The notes beneath the pieces are model-generated. The model saw only the letters and a list, made by a program, of their open reading frames with translations. It did no database searches and was not told the DNA's origin. From contig NC_079491.1 in NCBI RefSeq assembly GCF_020520425.1, forward strand, positions 5,691,143 through 5,755,142: a DNA stretch of 64,000 bases, read 5' to 3'. The translations under genes were made by a program, and so were the position numbers. The DNA is from Spinacia oleracea. Lineage: Eukaryota > Streptophyta > Magnoliopsida > Caryophyllales > Amaranthaceae. Of the stretch, positions 55,196 to 64,000 are shown in pieces. The first letter of the stretch is position 1. Each line of letters opens with the position of its first letter.

Positions 55196-56249
55196 AGGCT
55201 AATTAAATTTGTTGTAAGTTGGGTTCATAATTTTATCAGTTGAATAAGTTTATTAGTTGGGTTTATTCTGCATAAGTTTATCAGTTGGGTTTATTCTGCT
55301 TCCACCCCCCCCCCCCCCCGTTCTCATCTTCATATTAACAAGTTTCTCCTTTTCACTCTTATGCATCAGCTTCTAAAGAATTTTAAGGTGCAGAATGTTC
55401 ATAATAGCATTAGTGCAGCCTTTGCGTTTCCTTTTATTTCCTGCTGATTTTGGGAGGTAACCCAACTGTCTATAAACCAATTTAATCTTATTATATCATA
55501 TTCTAAAATATTATTTTATTTCTTTCTTTGGTTTTAGAGCATGAACTTTGATGGTTCATTTCTTGAGAATGTTCATAGTAGCTTATCAAGTCAATTAATT
55601 ACCTAATTATTTGCATACTATCTGATAAATGTCTAAGATTTCCCCGTACCTCTTTCATAACATTATGCCTATTGTTTTTAGAATATAATCCACACATGTT
55701 TTCTATATGCCGTCATTCTGGGAGTTTTTGGTGTCTTTAGTCGGCATTGCAACAGGTTGTCAAGAGCTACATTCAAGTCCAAGTAAACTTAGAAGGTCAT
55801 CTTAATAGTGATGTTGTTCTTGTAACTTCGTCAGTATTTCAGCAACAGTTTCTTTCGAGTTGCATGTGGTACCTAATCAGAAACTTATTGTTTCTTATTT
55901 GGAAATCAAAAACCATTTGAAATGAAACTTAACTTAAACATGGATTGTATGTATATTGCATAGTGTGCAGCTAACCCTTTCGATCAATAAGTGAGATAGC
56001 AGCTTTTGAATAGATGTTATGAAGATACAGTTTTTGTCAAAATTTGCAACTACATACCACCTTTTTTGTTCTTCCTGCAGGTCTGCTCCTTTTAGTTGGT
56101 GTTTGAACATGGTTGTCGGAACTGCATAAACATGGGTATACTGTTGGCTTTAGGGTATTCATAATTATGTCCACAACTGAGTGTTTCATGCTTACGCCCG
56201 ACATATTTTCTGTTTATAATCATGTGCCTACATTATATGTTTACAAGAC

Positions 56250-56690
56250 AGGCTCTTGTGCTCACCGTCCCCTGGACCACGGCGCAGAAAACGACTAAGG
56301 ACTATTGAAAACACGATTCTTACGAGCTCGTACAGGTAATGTCTTTGTCTATGATCTTCTCACTTTCACAATTGAAGTTTGTGAATATCCTGGCTGGATA
56401 TGTACTCATTAACTTGTGTCTTCGCCCAGATTTTTGTTGTCAAGGTTAAGTTTTTACACTGCATATTTTTTTTCCTTGCTTGCCTTCCTATCTAATGTTA
56501 TGTAAACTTGTTATATGCAGGGTCCTGAAAATGATGAGCTTTCTATTGCTTCATGGCTTGAAGATGATGTGATCTTTTATCAAACCGTGGAGATTAATGT
56601 GTCAAAGCTTTTTGGGATTTACGCTGAAGCTAAACAACCTGCTTTAGTTTTGGATGTTGAGAAATTAAATCATTTTGGTGAGTTGTTCAT
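56250..56690 (+). pseudogene. Unidentified host gene fragment, two exons
   Basis: Exon-like 56250-56336 (KRLRTIENTILTSSYR) ends at a GT donor. A second (56521-56680) opens after TATGCAG and reads GPENDELSIASWLEDD then TVEINVSKLFGIYAEAKQPA and LVLDVEKLNHFG, and ends at GTGAGT. No stop within the second exon. The coding look is strong, but I do not recognise the family. Confidence 0.6.
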
Positions 56691-58319
56691 TTTCTTTTCT
56701 TGATGATTTACTTAATTGTTTGTTCTGTTATTGGTTCTATATTTTATCTCCTCCCAGTTGATTTTTGAAGTATCATATAAGAGTAAATTCCTCAATGGTT
56801 TAATCTTGACTTTTACAGATGACAAATTTAAAAAATCCTGCATTTCTGAAATTTTATCTGCCACAAACCGCAACCAGTGTAACTTCAAACTTAAATTCAA
56901 GGAAAAAAATGTACTATATAGGCTAAAATTAGAAACTTTAATAATTAATTAAACATTAAAGCCCAATTGTGCAGCCTATATCAAAACCTAAAATCAAAAT
57001 GTTAATGCCTAGACCTAGACAATTCAGTAATTGAGAGAAGATAAGAATTTGGACACTGCAAAACCCTTAAAAATATAAATATAAATTGAGAAAAGATAGG
57101 AATTGAAAGATGGCTTACAGAGTTACAGGGGACTCTGTATCAAAACAATATTCTATTATGCATTTCTTTTCTGATCCGTATCTTGAATTCATTGATGCTT
57201 ACAGTTTTTTTCAATTTATGCATTTCTTTCCTCTCTTTTCTGATCCGTATCTCAGTCAGGTTAAAGGATCTTCTGGTTCTTAAAATTACTTTCCTATGGT
57301 ATGTATTTACTCTAAGTTTTTGTACGATGAAACATTGAATCGCCTTACGCCTTACGAAAGGAATGAAACATGAACTAATGTATTTAATCCAGTTACTTTT
57401 TAAAATAAAACAGTGAATTCTCTTACGCCTTACAAGGGGAATGAATTATGAACTAATGTGTTTACTTCAGTTACTATTACGGTGCTAGCTAGATCACTTT
57501 CTGGATGTTTTTTTTAGTTTATGGAGCTCTCAATTTTTGGGGTTGCTGCATAATTTGACAAAAGCCAAATTCAATGTGGTTGGTACTGAGATGTGATTGA
57601 TTGTTAGTAGTGGAGGAAAAGATGAAAATTGGGTAGCTTTTTCGCCTTTCGAGGTTGAGAATAAGGTGTAGTTGGTGCATGAAATAGTATTTCTTGCACA
57701 CATCTATGGGGATGCGTCGATATATAGAGCATAATTTCAAATTTTGAGAGTTGGGTGCATGGGTATCCTGTTATTATTCCTGTTTTGTTGTTGATTTAAG
57801 TATATTCCAATTATTTTGGAGAAATGTATTGGATGTTTATAGCTGAGTAACCTGATTTTAATGAATTGATTTCACTGCTACTGATTAGAAAATGGTTTTT
57901 ATTTGGATAAAGTTTATTTTACTAATGATGATTTGTACGTTGAAAAGATACTTATGCAAGGATCGTAAAGTTGGTTGAACTTGTATGACAAAGGACATCA
58001 GATGGTGTCATGGGTGATGGCAGCTTCAGGTAAGAATGGATTTGAATTTGTAGGCTAAATTTTGAAGCTTGGATAACTTTTTTTTATTCATTTCCTTTAT
58101 ATGTTTATTATATATTGAAAAATCGGTGGCCTAAACATCTCCTAGGAACTCTCTTATCGTGAGTCAATCATTCTTTCATGACGACCGAAGGGACTTCAAA
58201 GTTTGTTCCTCATAATTTCAGATAAGTAGTGAATATAAGCCACAATACTAACGCTATCATATCCAAGTCAGAGGTTCCTAATGCCTATTGTTTTTTACCA
58301 GGTCTTTTTTCTTTAATCA

Positions 58320-58390
58320 CCCTACTAGCTCAAATGGTAGAGCATTGTGCAAATACACAAAAGATGTGGGTTCAAATCCCACGTAGGCTC
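58320..58390 (+). tRNA. tRNA-like sequence, probably a pseudogene
   Basis: Cloverleaf parts are visible: acceptor stem with 5 of 7 pairs (CCTAC/GTAGG), D-arm GCTC...GAGC with A-box TAGCTCAAATGGTAGAGC, anticodon stem TTGTG/CACAA with only a six-base loop, and a perfect T-arm GTGGG TTCAAAT CCCAC (B-box). The short loop and weak acceptor argue against function; anticodon uncertain. Confidence 0.5.
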
Positions 58391-58675
58391 TCCTATTTCA
58401 ACTAATAATTAATTATATGTTGGTTATGAGAATTATGTACTGGGAATGAGCTTAGCTAAAAAGGTGAAGGGTATATTTATCTCAACTTATTTTGGTAAAG
58501 GTTAAAGGTTAAGTCTGCATGAATTTCAATCGCTCTGGAAACGAAAAGAAGGGAGTAACGTTCAAGTGCGATTCTACTGATGAAGTTACTCCAAATCAAA
58601 TGAAGTAAGACTTGCTAGAAAAACCTCTTTTATTGAAACTTTCCAAGGAGATCAAGTACATGCAGTTTGCTTACT

Positions 58676-59398
58676 TTGATTAAAGGTGCCCCTGAACAGG
58701 TATGTTATTTGTTTACATACTAATTAAAACTAGCCATGTAAATGGAAGAGCCAACTCGCCATTGTGCTAATCATTGTAGGCATGAGACTGCATAGTTTGT
58801 ATCATTTTACTATATATTTAAAGATCATCGATCTTTGTCAAAAAGAAGGTTCGTGCTGTTATTGACAGTTATGCTGATCGTGGGCTCAGATCTCTAGCTG
58901 TTGCGACACAGGTTTGTGCATCAGGCGGACCGACCCTATGTCAATGCTTCAAGTGCATGAAGCTCTCTCACGTATTTCTTCTGTGAGTTAGAGATGACTA
59001 AGTACATCTTTTGTTATTGTCTTTCTGTAAGAAGTACCGGAGAGAACAAAAGAGAGTCCAGGAGGTCCATGGAAGTTTGTTGGTTTATTGCCCTTATTTG
59101 ACCCTCCCAGACATGACAGTGCTGATACAATTAGTAAAGCCCTTAATCTTGGTATCAATGTAAATATGATAATAGGTAATGCAATCCCATATTTCTTTAA
59201 TCTTGCTTTTCTTTTCTTATTTCTATTGCCAACCTACAAGTGATCACCTTGCCATTGCCAAGGGAACTGGATGGCGACTTGGAATAGGGACCAATATGTA
59301 GCCCTCGTCTTCATTGCTTGGACAAGATAACAATGTCTCTGGTCTTCTTGTGGATGAGTTGATTGAGAAGGCTGATGGATTTGCTGGGTGTTTCCTGG
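58676..59398 (+). pseudogene. Plasma-membrane H+-ATPase gene fragment
   Basis: Four exon pieces of a P-type proton pump in order: KGAPEQ (about 58684-58701, ATP-binding region, then GT donor); VRAVIDSYADRGLRSLAVATQ (about 58850-58912, GT donor); [20 protein letters not shown] then [19 protein letters not shown] (59031-59169); and DHLAIAKGTGWRLGIGTNM...SSSLLGQD...VDELIEKADGFAG (59242-59398). These cover part of the N and P domains; the phosphorylation DKTGTLT motif and membrane helices are absent. A TAG at 59299-59301 replaces the usual Tyr. It lies inside the Helitron, same strand. Confidence 0.9.
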
Positions 59399-59518
59399 TA
59401 TGTAGTGGCTTAATTTCTACAGCTGAAAACCATTCTACCGAGATACCACATAAATTTACTCTATTTTTAATATTGAGTGTTGGTTTGCAACTAAATACTA
59501 CCCGCGTGATGGTTAAAG

Positions 59519-59648
59519 GTTGAAGAAGAAGAAAGGAAGCTTGAAGCTACGATTGAAGAAACAGAGAAGCAGTGCTAGAAAGTAAACACTAAACTGAAAG
59601 AATTAGAGATGAAGTCCAACCATTTTAAAGAATTGGAGGAGAGGTAGC
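59519..59648 (+). pseudogene. Coiled-coil gene fragment
   Basis: VEEEERKLEATIEETEKQC, a stop, then KVNTKLKELEMKSNHFKELE and EER to a stop. Charged and helical. The pattern is compatible with the leucine-zipper part of a SWI/SNF subunit (SWI3) but this is only a guess. It may be a further captured fragment. Confidence 0.35.
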
Positions 59649-60268
59649 CAAATCTTAGTTCTCCATAAACTTTGAAGGAGCAGTATATCTTATGATTAAT
59701 ATTATTTAGTTTCCAACGGGAAGTACTATGTTTTAGATTTATGTATCACGGGAATGCAACAAAATTGATGGAAATTGTTATTTACGTAGATATATCCAAC
59801 CCTAACATATTAACATACGTATTAATGAATCATGTAATCTTTCCAATTGTTATTTTTTTCCCTAAGTTCCTTTTTCCGGGGTTTCTCTCCTAATCGTTTT
59901 GCTTGTTTGCTAATTTAGTTTTGGCAATTGATTTTAATATCTTGGGGGACCACGCGCGTTAGCGCGCGGTCCAACAACTAGTATGAGAAAAGTGGAATGT
60001 TGTAAGAAAAGAATAATAAAAAAATTACGGAGTAGGTTGAGTGGAGTAGTGTAAGAAAAGAAGAATAAAAAAAATAGGTTGAGTGGAAAGTTACGAGTAA
60101 AAATAATATATAAAAATAGATTGAGTGAGATGTTGTAAGTAAAGTGGGAAAAAGAATGCATTAAATATGATGAGCCATCTATCAAAAATAGAATATAGCA
60201 CATTGTCCCTATTATTTTGAAACACTCATTTAAAAAAATTGTCTCCATTGTTTCGAAACAGGGGAGTA

Positions 60269-61035
60269 CATGCCACCAAGAGTAACACCATAGCTTGAAA
60301 ATGATGTGTTTAGGACTAACATCCCAACTTCCCTTCAACCCTAAGATAAATATGTTATCCTTATATATACTTTTCATTTTCCGCACACCGACCTCTACAC
60401 TTTTCAGATACTGGATTTTTCAAAAACATACTCTCTCCCTCTCATTTTGTTAATTTTGTGGATTTTTCCCGCACGCCGACAAGACAACACCGTCCAAAGA
60501 AAACACATTGGTTGCCCATTGGAACGAGCTCCCCACTCATTTCAAAACTTAGAATTTCTCCACAAAAACAATATGAGTATATATTTTCAACCTAATTTTT
60601 TTTATATATATACTAATAAATAATTAAATACACAGTATACGTACGTATTTATGTACTAATTTGTGCATTAGCTAACGTAACCCGTGAAGGTTATGAAGTT
60701 AGAATCAAATAATCAGTAGCACTATCATTCCATCTGATCGATTATTTGCAAGCATGCAAATCTCATGATTTAATGCAGCACAAGATCGATCTTCTGGTCA
60801 ATTAATTAGCATAAAATTAAATTAATAGTACAACGTAAAATATGTTGGTCCCATTCTCCAACTCGTAGCTTTTGGCCTTTACTAGTCAATCAAAAAATTC
60901 CTCCAAAACAAGCAAACAAGGAAACAAAAGGGGAAACAAAGTTAAGATTCTTACAGCTAATTATGTTTTGTTTCTCATAATAAAAAAAAAAATACCATTT
61001 GAATTTACATGATTAAAAGAACACAAATTCTTATT
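60269..61035 (+). other. Intergenic, no gene seen
   Basis: No recognisable gene or repeat end. Confidence 0.5.
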
Positions 61036-61042
61036 TATAATG

Positions 61043-61327
61043 GGTGTACAATAAATATTGTACACCAGAGTAATAGTTGACTCAAAATGTTTAAAAGTTA
61101 CATTTATATATGTAAAAGTTATGTACTTTTTAATGATAAATTTTTTCATTTGAATAAAAATTATTTCTTCAAAATCACTAATAATGTATAAATTAATCAT
61201 TTAACACTTTAAAATGTTTATCTATCAACTTTTTGATTTTATGATATAAAAGTTACAGAAAAATAGGTTAAAGTTACAAAAAACTGCATAAAAGTTATCT
61301 TGGTGTACAATAAATTTATTGTACACC
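61043..61327 (+). mobile_element. MITE-like element with palindromic ends
   Basis: Both ends are nearly the same palindrome: GGTGTACAATAAATATTG... at 61043-61066 and GGTGTACAATAAATTTATTG... at 61302-61327. The interior is AT-rich with AAAAGTTA motifs. The layout matches 28265-28550. Confidence 0.5.
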
Positions 61328-61421
61328 TTAATGTTGTACATAGTATTAATTTTAAATAGAGATCGATGTTATTGAATATCTATTTAAATGTCATGTAACT
61401 TTGATCAATGCATGCAATTTA

Positions 61422-61675
61422 GGGTGCGTTCTCTTCACATTAAAAAAAATAATTTCAAGTTTAAATTCACATAAGTTGTAATTAGGTCCTCTATTAGGTA
61501 ATATATATAATTTCCAATCAGGTCTTATAAGTTCCAATCAGATTCTATAAGTTGACTCTCTTGCAATGAAGTCTGACCAATTTCAATCAGACTTAATCAT
61601 GTTTTATCAGGTCAATCATATTTAATCAATTCTAATAAGTTCGGGTTTCATTCGACGAATTGAATAGGACGCCCC
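61422..61675 (+). mobile_element. Tourist-like MITE
   Basis: The left end TTA/GGGTGCGTTCTCTTCA and the right end AATAGGACGCCCC/CTA are imperfect inverse. Internal motifs (CCAATCAG, AATAAGTT) recur. The 3-bp flanks TTA and CTA differ by one base. Confidence 0.5.
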
Positions 61676-61679
61676 CTAG

Positions 61680-62068
61680 CTTCCTTTGGTACTACCTTTG
61701 GGAGGAGGGAACAGATATCAGATGTGTTCAATAACTTTAATTTAAATTGATAATTAATCTATTGATAATTGTTTTGGTTAATTAATATGCATGGATAATT
61801 GGATATATGATTCGATCACTATATTGGCAGTAGCACTAGTGTAAAAGTAGTTGGGTTGAGATCCTGCAAGGATAAGCATGATAACCAAGTTGGGGTCAAT
61901 CATCAATCATCATCATGTAACTCACTATCATATTCATGTTACACTTGTGATTCAACATTACTCTTCAAATCTATACGTATTCTCTAATCTTTTACTAATT
62001 CAAATTAATTAATTTTATCACAGACATTAACTTTCTCGATCTAATATACGTATTCCCATGAAAATGAT
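61680..62068 (+). other. Intergenic, no gene seen
   Basis: AT-rich. No feature recognised. Confidence 0.45.
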
Positions 62069-62076
62069 ACCTATGG

Positions 62077-62975
62077 TAGGGGTGCAAGTGAGCCGAGACT
62101 CTCAATAAACTACTTGAGTTCGAGCTCGTTTAAACCTCGTTCATGTTTGTTCATTTATTAAACGAGCCGAGCTTGAACAACTTTTGCAGCTCGCTTAATA
62201 AACGAGCTTGAACATGAACATATGTATGCTCGTTTATTTAAGTTCATGAACAAATCTTTTTTATTAATGTTCGTGAACAACTCGCGTTCACTTATATTCA
62301 TGAACAACTCGTTTATTAATGTTCGTGAACAAGCTCATCTAGTTATGTTATGTATCATATTTAACATATAAACATTTTTTAAATATAGATAAAAATCATG
62401 TTTTTGACTTTTGACATGCATAATAGAATAAAAATATTTCAAAATAAAATTTTAATTGCTAAATTAGTGCTCTTTCTAAATCATGTTTGGAGGGAATCAA
62501 ATTTTATACGATTATCTCCAGTTCTTTATATCTCATACTCTTCTTTTCTTTAAAAAGTTTCACAGAATTTATAAAACATTCAAAACCCCAAACTCCAAAC
62601 CCTAAAAGCGTGATATTCACTATAAGTTTGTTTATCAAATAAAGTAATATACTTTAATCTTTATTACGAAGTATTAGATATGATTATAACTTGTGACATT
62701 TTCAATTGGTTAAACCCTAAAGCGCAAAGCTCGTATAAGAAAGCTCGCTCGATCATGAAAAAAGCTCGTTTATAAACCCGGCTTGATTAATAAATGAGCC
62801 GTTCACAAACAGTTCGAGAACAAAAAATCTCTTAAACGAACCGAGCTTGAACAGATTTTTGAGCTTGGTTGAAAGCCCGGGCTCAGGCTCAAGCTCGTAT
62901 AAGTTGAATGAACATGAACATGAACATGAACAAGGTAATACTCGGTTCGGTTCAGCTCGGCTCATTTGCACCCCT
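62077..62975 (+). mobile_element. hAT-type non-autonomous element, GAGCTCG-rich
   Basis: 899 bp with TAGGGGTGCAAGTGAGCCGAG-type ends in inverse (CTCGGCTCATTTGCACCCC at the right), flanked by a perfect 8-bp duplication ACCTATGG (62069-62076, 62976-62983). Inside are many AACGAGC/GAGCTTGAACA and TTCATGAACAACTCG motifs and a short (TGAACA)n tract at about 62905-62932. No transposase. Confidence 0.92.
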
Positions 62976-62983
62976 ACCTATGG

Positions 62984-63374
62984 GCTATGGTGCTGGTATT
63001 ATGAGATGAGAATTGAGGGGGCACAAAATGATTGCCATTAATAAAAAAAAATGAGGAGAATTGTTAGTAAGAGTAACTTTGTAAATTCATTATTTATTTT
63101 CTCTAATCCGCGAATTCTCATTCCCACGTACCAAACACACGTACCTTTAATTTATTTTATCTCGTCGTTTGACATGCAACTTTCACCTTCTCTTTCTCTC
63201 ATTGAACACTCAACAATTCAAAGATCACGGTTCTTACCAAACACTGACCTTTTACATTCACTTGCCGTTTATAAAAGTCCAATACTCACGATAGTGTCAA
63301 CAAAACAAACCGATTATAATAAAATACTAGTTTAGTTCAATAATAATAATGTATACATATATTTAATATTTATA
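62984..63374 (+). other. Intergenic, no gene seen
   Basis: No supported feature. Confidence 0.45.
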
Positions 63375-63808
63375 CTAGATTAAATCCCGTGCACGTACGG
63401 ATTTTGATAAAAATTTTCACAAAATAATTAATAGAATATCTCTCAAACTACTGCATATTTATAACACTTTTAACATACTCGTTTAAATTTATTCATCTAA
63501 TAATGCATATTTAAAATGCTAATATGGTAATGTGACCAAAATATGGAGTGGTATATTTCCATTAGTAATATAGCGATTTGACTAAAATATTACCAATTTA
63601 GAATAATTATTATTACGTCGTATCTATTATTGCCATAATTTGTAAACTAAATTTTGTTTACATACCTAAATAATTTATAAAAAAGGTAGAGAATAAAAAT
63701 AAAATAAAACAAATACACTTTTTTGGGAAAGAGTTTTTGACGGGAAAAAATCGCACCAGGAATTGACATGTGGCATTCCTGGTGTCTCTTTTAGTATATA
63801 GTAATAGA
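63375..63808 (-). mobile_element. Small complete non-autonomous Helitron
   Basis: 434 bp. On the minus strand it starts TCTATTACTATATAC after an A (complement of 63809) and ends with a hairpin (CCGTACGTGCACGGG, about 63387-63401) then ATTTAAT and CTAG (63378-63375), followed by T (63374). A/T insertion, TC start, 3' hairpin and CTAG end are all Helitron hallmarks. The 5' end matches the partial termini at 2875 and 10791. Confidence 0.85.
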
Positions 63809-64000
63809 TTCCGATAATCATAGATAGTCTCATGGATAACCTAAAGAACTAAAAGATATGCATACGAAACCAAAAACCATAAATAAAAGAGGGAGTTGAA
63901 TAGGTATATAAATGATAAATCTATATATCTATATATAGATATAGCTAAAACGGATACAATCTTATGTCAAAAAAAAAAAAAAAAAACGGATAATCCAAAC
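63809..64000 (+). other. Window end, AT-rich
   Basis: Short (TATA/GATA) tract at about 63920-63945 and a poly(A) run at about 63969-63986. No gene. Confidence 0.5.

Larger units (their letters stand above)
54550..59981 (+). mobile_element. Gene-capturing Helitron (3' end firm, 5' end approximate)
   Basis: The 3' terminus is textbook: a GC hairpin (GGACCACGCGCG TTA GCGCGCGGTCC, 59947-59972) followed by AACAA and CTAG (59978-59981), then T. Upstream lie pieces of at least three unrelated host genes, all in the Helitron's own orientation and with introns retained. This is the hallmark of genomic capture by Helitrons. No Rep/helicase coding is seen, so it is non-autonomous. The 5' TC end was not found and is placed between about 54450 and 54700. 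Confidence 0.7.
54374..60266 (+). mobile_element. Mariner/Stowaway-type MITE split by a Helitron
   Basis: The left end CTCCCTCCGTTTTGAAATAA, next to TA at 54372-54373, and the right end, inverse of CTCCCCTGTTTCGAAACAAT, next to TA at 60267-60268, match as terminal repeats with one indel. The right 285 bp starts exactly after the Helitron terminus at 59981. The left part ends somewhere before the captured ubiquitin leader. Two unrelated half-MITEs are the alternative. Confidence 0.6.

Noticed and set aside
62753-63041. Ser/Cys- and His/Glu-repeat open frames
   Set aside because: Translations of the GAGCTCG/GAACATG repeats of a hAT derivative.

Overview
The window is nuclear DNA from a flowering plant. 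The evidence is AT-rich intergenic sequence, plant introns, a nuclear gene for plastid EF-Tu with a transit peptide, a Di19 zinc-finger gene, a CC-NB-LRR gene and a dense set of plant transposable elements. An Amaranthaceae-type genome such as spinach or beet is my guess from the look of the genes and repeats; nothing here proves it.

Layout. 1-10 kb is transposon wreckage: a broken Ty1/copia element split by a complete SIRE-like solo LTR, then the 3' end of a CACTA element with a hairpin-rich subterminal region, then an LTR on the minus strand. 10-13 kb holds MITEs (Stowaway-, Tourist- and MULE-like). 13.3-14.8 kb is intronless tufA. 16-25.2 kb is a segmentally duplicated block with an acidic hypothetical protein and two secreted pectin methylesterase/invertase inhibitors, interrupted by two hAT MITEs, LINE insertions and a MULE. 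25-28.6 kb is repeats. 28.7 kb has a small membrane protein. 30.5-33.6 kb is a five-exon Di19 gene on the minus strand with a MITE in its last intron. 34-39.7 kb has tandem and inverted repeats, SINEs, a hAT MITE and a solo LTR. 39.9-41.5 kb is an intronless gene joining an Alfin-like domain to an F-box protein. 43.5-46.9 kb is an intronless NLR. 48-53.2 kb holds a full-length but broken hAT (ZMYM1-like) element and an internally deleted relative. 54.4-60.3 kb is a Mariner-type MITE split by a Helitron that carries pieces of a ubiquitin gene, a plasma-membrane H+-ATPase gene and at least one other gene, all in one orientation. 61-64 kb is more MITEs and a small complete Helitron.

Likely working genes: tufA (plastid translation), Di19 (stress-linked nuclear zinc finger), two PMEI-like cell-wall proteins, the NLR (immunity), the Alfin/F-box fusion (putative SCF adaptor), the small membrane protein and the acidic protein. 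They look like independent single genes, not a pathway cluster. The most novel items are the Alfin/F-box fusion and the gene-capturing Helitron. Many transposon boundaries are fixed by target-site duplications readable directly in the sequence. All exon boundaries, domain calls and family names come from reading the sequence alone, with no alignment or database search.
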